From NCBI RefSeq assembly GCF_008831285.2, contig NC_045142.1, positions 24,503,876-24,567,875 of the forward strand: DNA of 64,000 nt, in the 5' to 3' direction. Of the stretch, positions 50,720 through 62,670 are shown in pieces. The translations under genes and the position numbers were made by a program. Numbering within the stretch: the stretch's first letter is position 1; the number at the start of each line of letters is the position of its first letter. Below the pieces are notes generated by a model, which was given only the letters and a program-made list of their open reading frames with translations, did not search any database and was not told the origin of the DNA. Origin of the DNA: Nymphaea colorata (taxonomy: Eukaryota; Streptophyta; Magnoliopsida; Nymphaeales; Nymphaeaceae).

Positions 50720-52430
50720 AAGTACACGGAGATCCCTATTCTTGAAATTGGATGCCCTGAGAGGCATAGCGTATTAGTTGATTGAACTGAAGGGCTCGTG
50801 AAAATATGACTATTATTAGGTCGACTGCCATGGGTGCTACTTTTCTAAATGGTAAATGGTGGATGCATGACACTCTAGTTGACAGGTATACAGTTTTGCA
50901 CTCAGGTCCTAAAGCAGCCTTCCACTTTAGGGGCATGGAAAAAAGGGGAGGGCCTTTTTTCTTCATCATCTTCTTCTTCTTCTTCTTTTTCTTCTGTTGC
51001 TGTTGTGCATAGAAATACACTAAGATCCATGAAATTGCATTTATTTTCAGATATCTAAAACTGGACGCTGACCTAGTTATTTGGATACTTTTATTGAAGG
51101 GTCATGGTTCTACTGAGGATTTTGTATGTATCAACTATCAAAGCAAGGGTTCATAGAACACAAGGTAGCCAAGCATGAGAGAGAAGCTGCTCACATATGC
51201 TAAGAAGATATAGGCAAGGACTCTTGGAGAGAGGCTAGGCATTTCCTCTCTCCTTCTAGCTTCTTGTGTGTGTGTGTGTGTGTTTCCCATGCCTAAAGGT
51301 ACTACATATAGATGTTTAGGGGGCTAAAAGAGTCAATAAATCAATAATTTACAAAAAATACTTTTACTTTTTTAGAAACATTAACAAAGAGAAGTTGCTG
51401 CTTAAATACTTTTACTTTCAATAGCTTCAATTAGAGAAAATGTTTGTCCATGGGATCAGTTCCAGGTCAGTTTCCAGGTTTATGTGGCTAACATTGGAAT
51501 TCAGTGTTCTCCCATTTCACCATAAGGTTATTTTCCATTTCTTTTTTTGTATGAAATTTTCAATTTCACTTTTGCCTTTATAAAGGAGATCTTTTGGTCT
51601 ACCATCAATGGTATTTTATCATTTCTACCCCCTAACACATAGTGTTCAGGGGCAGAACCAGAAATATTTCATGAGGGGAGCCAAATTAAATTTTCTAAAA
51701 TTTTGACTTGGACCGAGATATCATTTTTCAAAATTTTTATATAGTACAAGTGAACTTTTTTAAAAATTTACATGTAACTTTTTAACTCTATGAGAGAGGC
51801 ACCTAACATAGAATAGATTCTAGATTGATTCATATAATAACCAAAACCAAATATTGTTTAATCCGATATGAAAAGTCGAATTTGTTGTCAATTTCACATT
51901 TTTTCTATTTCCTTCCCAGGGAGTAATGGGATGATCCTGAAGACCAAGTTGAAAAAGTTTTAATTTTTACTATGTCATATTTGAATCCAGTTTACGATAT
52001 TTGGTGTTCTTGCTATATTAGTTGGAGTTGAACCAAATTTTGTCATTTTTTCAGTATCAAATTTGAATCAAATTGGAAATCCACAAATAGATTGTGGTTT
52101 TGCCATATGGATTGGATTTGAAGCAGTACTTACTATTGTTAGACTTGAACCTAATTCCGGAAACAAATTTCCTTCTCCCTATTTCCAGTTTCTGAAATAG
52201 ATTGAAACATATTATTCATCTTTCTAATATGATAAAATTTTCTTGAAATCCAATTCATTTGCACACTAAAATTCCTTTCTTCTCTTTGTTTTGTAAAATT
52301 GATTTGCAGTTAATATCCCCTCAGGTACAGTAAATTTTGCTTGACATCCAAATCGTTTGCTAGTCCCACACAAAGATAGAATTCAGTTTTGATTGTCCAT
52401 ACTTATCTGAAATGCTTCACATATTCATGT

Positions 52431-52432
<2 letters not shown>

Positions 52433-52461
<29 letters not shown>

Positions 52462-52485
52462 TTGTGTGTTTGTGTGTGTGTGTGT
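52433..52485. repeat. TA/TG microsatellite, copy A
   Basis: A short TA run followed by TG repeats interrupted by TTTG. The same position in copy B is an expanded TA tract plus TG (58003-58133), and in copy C another TG tract (60475-60526). Confidence 0.9.
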
Positions 52486-54389
52486 ACTACAAACTGTAGC
52501 CAAGCAACCGCCATTGTCAATATGCCTTTTGTGATGTCTTTCGCATTTGCTTTTAACAATACAAAATAAAAAATACCATCTAGCTACAGAAGTAGCAAGC
52601 TTTATTTCAATGTGTATACATATGTATCTATGTGTGTGTGTGTCAGTAGTGGAGGTACATATAGGCTGACATAGGTAGTTGCTTGTTCCAGTAACAATAT
52701 ATATCTTTTTTAATGTTATATCGATGCCTTAAAATTATTTACTTAATTATATATGTTGTGCCCTATAAAAAATAAAAATTTCTGCAATGGTGCCCCTTAG
52801 CCATGCTCTGCAACTGGTGTGTGTGTATGCTTCTATTGTTCTCATGATTTGCAAAAGTCATTGTCATAAACTTCAAAACTTTATTTTAGTGCCTGAACGT
52901 GGAAATATACCTTCATGCACATGCATGTACCTGTTTGTGCATTATTCCAGATGTATATGAATACAAATGATCTACGTATCAATTTGGACATTGTGTATAG
53001 ATCCATTGTATCTCTCTCCAGCTTCTATTTTGTTGATTTACCTTGTTTAGGTTTTGGCATTTTTAAGGTGCCTAGGGTTTGAATTCAATGACTACAATTT
53101 ACAAGGCAATAGGCACACGACTCGTACACTTTGTCACCCCATGTTCATTTTAGTTCTCAAGGTTAATGAACACGTATGCTTTGAAAGCCATGCTTCGAAA
53201 TTTGGCTTGGCTCCCTACAAATGACTGTTAAATAGATAATCATGTTTTTTAAGGTTGAGGATGAGGGTAGAGGATGATATTGTATAACTTTCAGTAAGCA
53301 AGCAGGAGACTAGCAACCTACCACCCAAAAAAAGACCCTTAGGTCCCTTCATTTTCTTTGCATTTGTGGTCTCGTGCGGTGTTAGGACTTGGCCTCTCAA
53401 CATTACACCATTCAACTTAGGTGTCGTGCTTTGATCTTTAATGATTCAAGGAAGCAGTGCTCACAAGAATCAAACAAAGTGATGTACCTTCTATGTACCT
53501 ACCTGTCCCACTTACTATGTTACGCTACTACTTGGAGGAGCTTATGATAGTGATATCCAGAGTAAGCTAAACAAGTGTAGTCTATACCGGTGATAATTGT
53601 CACGGCCACATAATTTTTCAACTGCCACCCACTCCTTCCAGCCAAAGGTGTACTTGCGTAAGAACACCTCCCATGAACGAGAATGAAACAAAATAGAGGT
53701 AGTATTTTTTTGTACTCACTTCGGACAAATTGAAGACCCACCCCCATTTTCATGCACAAGATGGGTGTTTGAGTTGCCAAGAGAAATTTCTCTTCCTCTA
53801 GATTTTTCTCTTTTTGTGCTTTGGAGGTGTTCTTATGTGTGAACATCACAGGCTGCCCTATTATATTCCTTTTAATGTCTTTAAATTTTATTCTTCTTTG
53901 CCTTTGTCTTTCTTTCCTTTCTGCATTTTTTTCAAAGTTTTTGGGGGCTTCTGTTTGAGGCAAGGAACATTCTAAGCCCTGAATCAGGAGAAGTTTTTGA
54001 ATCAATGGGCTAGGAAGGGTTTTAGGAATTCTGCGATGAAAATTTTAGAAACGATGAGGAAGATTAGAATCATGTGCAGTGACTCAATGCCACTAATTCC
54101 TTGAGCTATAAGATCATTGGTGTCGTTGAAGGCAGCCTACCATTATCAAGGGCCTTGTCTTGAAGAAGTTGATTCACAAGATTGTCATCCCTATGTTGTC
54201 TTCTCCATAACGGCTTCTGTTATTGACACGCACCCAACGAGAAAAAAAAACTGCCCAACCCTCGTCTTCGAGGTCAAAATTTGTATGCTACCTCTATGTA
54301 TGCAACGAATGTATGAAGGGGTAGACTTTGCTACCATTATGCATATTTACTTCAATACCCTAACAATGCACGTGCACAATGAATATTCT

Positions 54390-54610
54390 TAACCCTGTTA
54401 TTATCTCACACCTCTGTCATTATCTAATACCCCTGTTGTTATCTTATGCCCATTGTCTCGTACCTTTATTATTATCTCATACCTATGTCGTTATCTCATA
54501 TTCATTATTTAATAACCCCTACCATTATCTCATGCCCATTATCTCATACGACTGTCATTATCTCGTGCCCATAGCATCTAAGATAATTATAGGGTTGATA
54601 TGAGACATTG
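54390..54610. repeat. Degenerate TTATCTCATACC tandem repeat, copy A
   Basis: About ten loosely conserved units of the form (C/A)(A/T)TTATCTCAT(A/G)CC(C/T), followed by two units in reverse orientation (GATATGAGACA, TAGATAATGAC). The equivalents are at about 59600-59740 and 62410-62630. Confidence 0.7.
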
Positions 54611-57167
54611 GTAGATAATGACAAACTATATAAAAGAAAAAAGGCAGGGATCACCAAACACATTTTTTTTTCAAAAAAATGGTTTCAAAATTGCAACCAA
54701 TTTCAATTCTGATCTGATTCAACCGATTCACAGAATCTTAACTTTTCCGTTTGGTCTCCGATTCGATTCAAAAATGTTTTTTTTTTTATGTTTACATATT
54801 CAGATTTGAATACAAATAAAGAAAAGTTATATATGAATGTGACTATGAATCTGAATTCTATTCGCATTTGATTTTTACATTCATATCTGAATTCGAATCC
54901 AAATTTTGAATAAAATCTAACGATTTTTAAAATGCAAGAACATCAGATATAAAATATTTATTTAAAATGAAATCCGAATCTGAATCCGATCAGATTTCCA
55001 AATCAGATATTATTTTTTTTTATGTCTGATTTTTTCAGAATGATTCAGTTGAATATCCGATCCAAATTGAATATACTAACATTCTTAAATTGAAGAACGA
55101 GTCCGATGTGCCTGCCTTGGCAGCATTATATATGGCGAGATCCCCAGGAAAAAGAAAAGCGCCAGACTGAATGGTGAGTGGTGTGGTGATTTCTTTTTAC
55201 GAGGAAAAGTGAATATTGAGTTTGTTTTAAAAGCAAATATTAATGAATATTCACTTCAATTTCCTCATAAAAGAAATCCCCACGCCACTCACTGCCCAGG
55301 CTGACGCTTTTCTTTTTCTTCCGATCTCACCATGTATAACACTGCCGATACAGGCACATCACACCCTGCCGACAATACGTGAAAAATGCAGTCAAACTGT
55401 ATCGGGTCTTACAATTCAAAGAATCAGATCAGATGAAATTGGTCACGAGTTTGGTTAATGGTCCTAAACTTCAGGTTCCAAATTCCAAGTCCATGTTCCT
55501 CCCTCTAGTTTGCAGGGCTAACAACAACAACAACAACAATGCAAAAGTCGTGACCCATGTTCCTCCCTCTAGCTCGCCTGGCCCCCATATCCCTGCGAGC
55601 TAGAGGGAGGAACATGGGTCACGACTTTTGCATTGTTGTAGTTGTTGTTTTTCTTGCATGTTTTGTGGCTCATTTCATTCCCTTTGCCTCGTAGTGCTGC
55701 CTACATGCTTGATTCCATCCGTAAAGCCATTTTCTTCCCTATGGGTTTGAGTAGCCACAAAGGGTGGAGCCAAAAATTTTTCATAAGGAGGGCCGAATTA
55801 AAGTTTCTAAATTTTGACCGATGTCAAAATATTATATTTTTCAAAAACTTTTATATAGGACAAGTGAAATTTTCTGAAATTTACATGTAAGTGGGGCCAG
55901 GGCCAATGCGATTGCCCCCCCTTGATTCTGCCCCTAACCTCAACATTTTTCTATGCGTAGAAGAAGAAGAAGGGAGTTCCCGTATTGCCGATGGCCATAA
56001 GAAAAAACTACAAGCCACAAAGCCAACAAGAATAAAACAGAAAAGTAAAGGTAGGGTATAGGAAGGATGGTGGAACCAAGACTATCTATGTTCATTGCCT
56101 CGTGATACTGCCTTCCTTCCTGCACCCTACCTTCATTTTTATGTTTTTGATTTTGCTTGCTTTGTTGGTTGTAGTTTTTTCTTGTCGCCATCGGCATTAA
56201 TGGGAATGCCGCACTTCTTCTCCTATTCATAGAAGTACACAGAGTTCCCTATTATTGAAATTGAATGCCATGAGAGGCATAGTGTATTAGTTGATTGAAC
56301 TGAATGGCTCGTGAAAATATGACTATTATTCGTTCGACTGCAATGGGTGCTACTTTTCTAAACTATAAATGGTGGATGCATGACATTCGAGTTGACATGT
56401 ATACAATTTTCTACTCAGGTCCTAAAGCAACCTTTGACTTTAGGGGCAAGGAAAAAAGGGGTGGGCCTTTTTTCCTTTTCTTCTTCTTTTTTTTTTCTTC
56501 TTCTTTTGCTGCTGCTGCTCATAGAAATACACTAAGATCCATATTCTTGAAATTGCATTTATTATCATCTATCTAGAACTAGATGCTATCCTAGTTGTTT
56601 GGATACTTTTATTGAAAGGTTATGGTTCTAGTGAGGTTTTGGTATGTATCAATGCAAGGGGTTCATGGCACACACGACAGCCAAGCATGAAAGGGAAGCT
56701 GCTCACATATGCTGCGAAGGCACAGGTAAGGACTCTACGAGAGAAGCTAGGCATTTCCTCTCCCCTTCTAGCTTCTTGTCTCTTGTCTCCGTGTGTGTGT
56801 GTGTGTTTCCCATGCCTAAAGGTAATATATATATAGATGTTTTTGCGGGCTAAAAGAGTTAATAAATCAATAATTTACAAAAATACTTTTACTTTTTTGT
56901 AAACATTAACAATGAGGTGTTGCTGCTCAAATATTTTTACTTTCAATAGCTTCAATTAGAAAAAATGTTTGTCCATGGGATCAGTTCCAGGTCAGTTTCC
57001 ATGTTTATGTGGCTAACATTGGAATTTAGTGTTCTCTCATTTCACCATAAGGTTATTTCCTTTTTTTTTTGTATGAAATTTTGAATTTTACTTTTGCGTT
57101 TATAGAGGAGATCTTTTGTTCTACCATCAATGGTATTTTATTATTTCTGACCCCAACACAAAGTGTT

Positions 57168-57352
57168 CAGGGGCGGAGCCAGAAATTTTTCATGAGGGTA
57201 GCCTGAATTAAAGTTTCTAAATATTGACCAAGGCCAAAATATTATTTTTCAAAATTTTTATATAGGACAAGTAAAATTTTTAAAAATTTACATGTAATTT
57301 TTTTCTTTTAGGTTGGGCCAGGGCCCTTGGAGCCTATCTTGGCTTTGCCCTG
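57168..57352. mobile_element. GGCGGAGCC-family element with both ends, copy B
   Basis: CAGGGGCGGAGCC at the left and GGCTTTGCCCTG at the right. Copies A and C keep the left end but have lost the right end by deletion. Confidence 0.65.
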
Positions 57353-58002
57353 ATACGTCATGTTAGGCACCTAACATAGAATATATTCTAGATTGATTTG
57401 TATAATAAGCAAAATGAAATATTGTTTAATCAGATATGCAAAGTTAAATTTGTTGTCAGTTTCACATTTTTTCTATTTCCTTCCCAGGGAGTAATGGGAT
57501 GATCCTGAAGACCAAGTTGAAAAAGTTTTAATTTTTACTATGTCATATTTGAATCCAGTTTACGATATTTGGTGTTCTTGATATATTAGTTGGAGTTGAA
57601 CCAAATTTTGTCATTTTTGCTGTATCAAATTTGAATCAAATTGGGAATCTACAAATAAATTGTGGCTTTTCCATATGGATTGGATTTGAAGCAGTATTTA
57701 CTATTGTGAGACTTGAACCTAATTCGGGAAACAAATTTTCTTCTCTCTATTTCCAGTTTCTGAAATAGATTGAAATATATTATCATCTTTCTAATATGAT
57801 AAAATTTTCTTGAAATCCAATTCATTTGCACACCAAGATTCTTTTCTTCTTTTTGTTTTATAAAATTGATTTGCATATCATATCCCCTCTGGCACAGTAA
57901 AATTTGCTTGTCATCCAATTCATTCGCTATTCTCGGTCCAACGCCATGGTTGAATTCAGTTTTGATTATCTGAAATGCTCACATATTCATGCTATATTCA
58001 TG

Positions 58003-58060
<58 letters not shown>
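58003..58060. repeat. (TA)n microsatellite, copy B
   Basis: About 58 nt of alternating TA, much longer than the same site in copies A and C. Confidence 0.95.
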
Positions 58061-58063
<3 letters not shown>

Positions 58064-58730
58064 AACATGTATATAGCATGGATATGTGAGCATTTCAATG
58101 TCTATATATTATGTGTGTGTGTGTGTGTGTGTGCACTACAAACTGTGGCCAAACAACCGCCATCGTCAATATGCCTTTTGTGGTGGCTTTTTGCATTTGC
58201 TTTTAACAACACAAAATAAAAAATACCATCTAGCTACAGAATTAGCAAGCTTTATTTCAATGTGTATATGATTGTATGCCTCTGTGTTTGTCAATAGTGG
58301 AGCCCCTACAAATGACTGTCTAGATAGATAATCATGTTTTTTAAGGCTGAGGATGAGGGTAGGGGATGATACTGTATAACTTTCAGTAAGCAAGCTGGCA
58401 ACCTATCACCCAAAAAAAAGACCGGAAGGTCTCCTCAGTTTCCTTGCATTTGTGGTTCTAGGATTTGGCTTGGCAACATTACACCATTCAACTTAGGTGT
58501 CGTGCTTTGATCTTTAATGGTTCAAGAAAATAGTCCACACAAAGATCGAACAAATGATGTATCTTTGATGTACCAACCTGTCCCACTTACTATATTGTGT
58601 TATTGCTTTGAGTAGCCTATGATAGTGACATTCAGTGTAAATTAAACAAGTGTAGTCTGTACCGGTGATAATTGTCACCGCTACATGATTTTCAACTGCT
58701 CCTATTTGCGTAATAACACCTCCAATGAAC

Positions 58731-58890
58731 GAGATTGAAACAAAATAGAAAGAGTATTTCTTAGCATGACAAGATTGAAACAAAATAGAAAGAGTATTTC
58801 TTTGCACGACGAGATTGAAACAAAATTGAGGGAGTATTTCTTTGCATGACGAGATTGAAACAAAATAGAGGGAATATTTCTTTGCACCCA
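58731..58890. repeat. 40-bp minisatellite, four units
   Basis: AGATTGAAACAAAAT recurs at 58732, 58772, 58812 and 58852. Copies A and C contain a single unit at the same place (near 53680 and 61720), so the expansion is specific to copy B. Confidence 0.95.
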
Positions 58891-59745
58891 CTTCGGGCAA
58901 ACCAGAGATCCACCCCCATTTTCATGCACAAGAAGGGTGTTCGAGTTACCAGCAATGAGTGCAGAGAAATTTTCTTCTAGATTTTTCTATTTTTTGTTCT
59001 TTTGAGGTGTTCTTATGTGTGAACATCACAGGTTGTCTTATTATCTTCCTTTTAATGTCTTTAAATTTTATTCTCCTTTGCCTTCGTCCTTCTTATCCTT
59101 TCTGCATTTTTTTTTTCGAAAGTTTTTGGATGCTTCTGTTTGAGGCAAGGAACATTCTAAGCCCTCAATCAGGAGGAGTTCTTGAATCCATGGCTTAGGA
59201 AGGGTTTTAGGAATTCTGCGATGAAAATATTAGAACCAATGAGGAAGATTAGAATCATATGCAGCGACTCAATGCCACTAACTCCTTGAGCTGTAAGAAG
59301 ATCAATGGTGGCGTTGAAGGCAGCCTACCGTCATCAAGAGCCTTGTTTTGAATAAGCTAATTCACAAGATTGTCATCCCCATGTTGTCCTCTCCATAACC
59401 GGCTTCCATTATTGAGACACAGAGCTTCATTGTCATCAACTCAATGAGAAAAACGAACTGCACAAACCCTTGTCTTTGAGATCAAGTTCTGTATGCTACC
59501 TCTGTGCATGCAATGAATGTATGTTGAGGGTGGACCCTGCTATCATTATGCATATTTACTTCAATACCCTAACATTGCATGTGCAGAACGAACATTCTTT
59601 ACCCTGTTATTATATGATACCCCAGTTGTTGTGTTATACCCATTGTCTCATATCTCTATCGTTATCTCTGCCGTTCTCTCATACTCGTTATCTTATACCA
59701 TGTCATTATCTCATAACTCATATCATCATCTCATAACCAAATTAA

Positions 59746-62670
59746 AGTTTCTAAAATTTTGACTTGGACCGAGATATCATTTTTCAAATCAAGCAAACTT
59801 TTTTAAAAATTTACATGTAACTTTTTAACTCTATGAGAGAGGCACCTAACATAGAATAGATTCTAGATTGATTCACATAATAACCAAAACCAAATATTGT
59901 TTAATCCGATATGAAAAGTCGAATTTGTTGTCAATTTCACATTTTTTCTATTTCCTTCCCAGGGAGTAATGGGATGATCCTGAAGACCAAGTTGAAAAAG
60001 TTTTAATTTTTACTATGTCATATTTGAATCCAGTTTACGATATTTGGTGTTCTTGCTATATTAGTTGGAGTTGAACCAAATTTTGTCATTTTTTCAGTAT
60101 CAAATTTGAATCAAATTGGAAATCCACAAACAGATTGTGGTTTTGCCATATGAATTGGATTTGAAGCAGTACTTACGATTGTTAGACTTGAACCTAATTC
60201 GGGAAACAAATTTCCTTCTCTCTATTTCCTGTTTTTGAAATAGATTGAAATATATTATTCATCTTCCTAATATCATAAAATTTGCTTGAAATCCAATTCA
60301 TTTGCACACCAAGATTCTTTTCTTCTCTTTGTTTTGTGTAATTGATTTGCATCTAATATCCCCTCCGGTACGGTAAATTTTGCTTGGCATCCAATTTGTT
60401 TGCTAGTCCAACTCAAAGATAGAATTCAGTTTTGATTGTCCATACTTATCTGAAATGCTTCACATATTCATGTTATATATATATGTTTGTGTGTGTGTGT
60501 GTTTGTGTGTTTGTGTGTGTGTGTGTACTACAAACTGTAGCCAAGCAACCGCCATTGTCAATATGCCTTTTGTGATGTCTTTTGCATTTGCTTTTAGCAA
60601 CACAAAATAAAAAATACCATCTTGCTACAGAAGTCCCAAGCTTTATTTCAATGTGTATATATATGTATGTATGTGTGTGTGTCAGTAGTGGAGCTACATA
60701 TAGGCTGACATAGGTAGTTGCTTGTTCCAGTAACAATATATATCTTTTTTAATGTTATATAGATGTCTTACAACTATTTACTCATTTATATATGTTGTGC
60801 CCTATAAAAAATAAAAATGTCTACAATGGTGCCCCTTAGCCATGCTCTGCAACTGGTGTGTGTGTATGCTTCTATTGTTCTCATGATTTGCAAAAGTCAT
60901 TGTCATAAACTTCAAAACTTTATTTTAGTGCCTGAACGTGGAAATATACCTTCATGCACATGCATGTACCTGTTTGTGCATTATTCCAGATGTATATGAA
61001 TACAAATGATCTACATATCCATAATCGAGAATTTGGACATTGTGTATAGATCCATTGTTTCTCTCTCTAGCTTCTAAATTGTTGATTTACCTTGTTTAGG
61101 TCTTGGCATTTTTAAGGTGACTAGGGTTTGAATTCAGTGACTACAATTTACAAGGCAATAGGCAGACGACTCGAACACTTTGTCACACCATGTTCATTTT
61201 AATTCTCAAGGTTAATGAACACGTACGCTTTGAAAGCCATGCTTCGAAATTTGGCTTGGCTCCCTACAAATGACTGTTAGATAGATAATCATGTTTTTTA
61301 AGGGTGGGGATGAGGATAGAGGATGACACTGTATGACTTTCAGTAAGCAAGCAGGAGACTAGCAACCAACCACCCAAAAAAAGACCCTTAGGTCCCTTCA
61401 TTTTCCTTGCATTTGTGGTCTCGTGCAGTGTTAGGACTTGGCCTGACAACATTACACCATTGAACTTAGGAGTCGTGCTTTGATCTTTAATGATTCAAGG
61501 AAGCAGTGCTCACAAGAGTCAAACAAGTGATGTACTTTCTGTGTAGCTACCTGTCCCACTTACTATGTTATGCTACTGATTGGAGGAGCTTATGATAGTG
61601 ATATTCAGAGTAAATTAAACAATTGTAGTCTCTACCGGTGATACTTGTCACCGCTACATGGGTTTTCAACTGCCACCCACTCCTTGCAGCCAGTGGTGTA
61701 CTTGCGTAAGAACACCTCCAATGAACGAGAATGAAACAAAATAGAGGGAGTATTTTTTTGTACTCACTTCGGGCAAACCGAAGACCCACCCCCATTTTCA
61801 TGCACAAGATGGGTGTTCGAGTTGCCAAGAGAAATTTTTCTTCTCTAGATTTTTCTATTTTTGTGCTTTGGAGGTGTTCTTATGTGTGAACATCACAGGC
61901 TGCCCTATTATATTCCTTTGAATGTCTTTAAATTTTATTCTTCTCTTGTCTTTGCCTTTCTGCATTTTTTCCAAAGTTTTTGGGGGATTCTGTTTGAGAC
62001 AAGGAACATTCTAAGCCCTCAATCAGGAGAAGTTTTTGAATGAATGGGCTAGGAAGGGTTTTAGGAACTCTGCGATGAAAATATTAGAACCGATGATGAA
62101 GATTAGAATCACGTGCAGTGACTCAATGCCACTAATTCCTTGAGCTATGTGAAGATCAATGGTGCCGTTGAAGGCAGCCTACCATTATCAAGGGCCTTGT
62201 CTTGAAGAAGTTGATTCACAAGATTGTCATCCCTATGTTGTCCTCTCCATAATGGCTTCTATTATTGACACGCACCCAATGAGAAAAAAAAAAACTGCCC
62301 AACCCTCGTCTTCGAGATCAAGTTCTGCGAATGTATGAGAGGGTGGACTCTGCTACCATTATGCATATTTACTTCAATACCCTAACATTGCACGTGCACA
62401 ATGAATATTCTTAACCCTGTTATTATCTCACACCTCTTTCATTAACTGATACCTCTCTTGTTATCTTATGCCCATTGTCTCATATCTCTATTATTATCTC
62501 ATACCTATGTCGTTATCTCATATTCTTTATTTCATAACCCCTACTATTATCTCATACGACTGTCATTATCTCGTGCCCATAACATCTAAGATAATTATAG
62601 GGATGTTATGAGACATTGATAGATAATTACATACAATATAAAAGAAAACAAGGCAGGGATCACCCAACAA
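59746..62670. repeat. Segmental repeat copy C, about 2.9 kb (right half only)
   Basis: It starts abruptly at sequence matching 51685 in copy A (GACTTGGACCGAGATATCAT) and follows copy A to its end. Over most of its length it is closer to A than to B, including the retained 570-bp segment that B lacks. No gene is recognised. Confidence 0.85.

Larger units (their letters stand above)
48640..54662. repeat. Segmental repeat copy A, about 6.0 kb
   Basis: The left half (from GCAACCAATTTCAAT near 48647) is shared with copies B and D, and the right half (from about 51648) with B and C. It ends in TATATAAAAG...GCAGGGATCACCAAACA. It contains three strong hairpins, a small hAT-type element and TG repeats. 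Open frames (for example 53520-54005, minus) are not conserved in the other copies and I do not call genes. Confidence 0.85.
54663..59745. repeat. Segmental repeat copy B, about 5.1 kb
   Basis: It has the same order of landmarks as copy A: the GCAACCAATTTCAAT start, the three hairpins, GGCGGAGCC repeats, a TA/TG tract, a 40-bp repeat and TTATCTCAT repeats. It lacks about 0.5 kb around the 49.8-kb element and about 0.57 kb matching 52640-53210, and it has an expanded 40-bp array. No gene is recognised. Confidence 0.85.

Noticed and set aside
53520..54005. 161-codon minus-strand open frame in copy A
   Set aside because: The same region in copies B and C is broken or shortened (frames at 58514-58900 and 61568-61828 differ in length and N-terminus), and no family is recognised.
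58731..58890. CRISPR-like array
   Set aside because: The 40-bp units are contiguous with no unique spacers, and this is a plant nuclear genome; it is a minisatellite. The same applies to 39664-39918.
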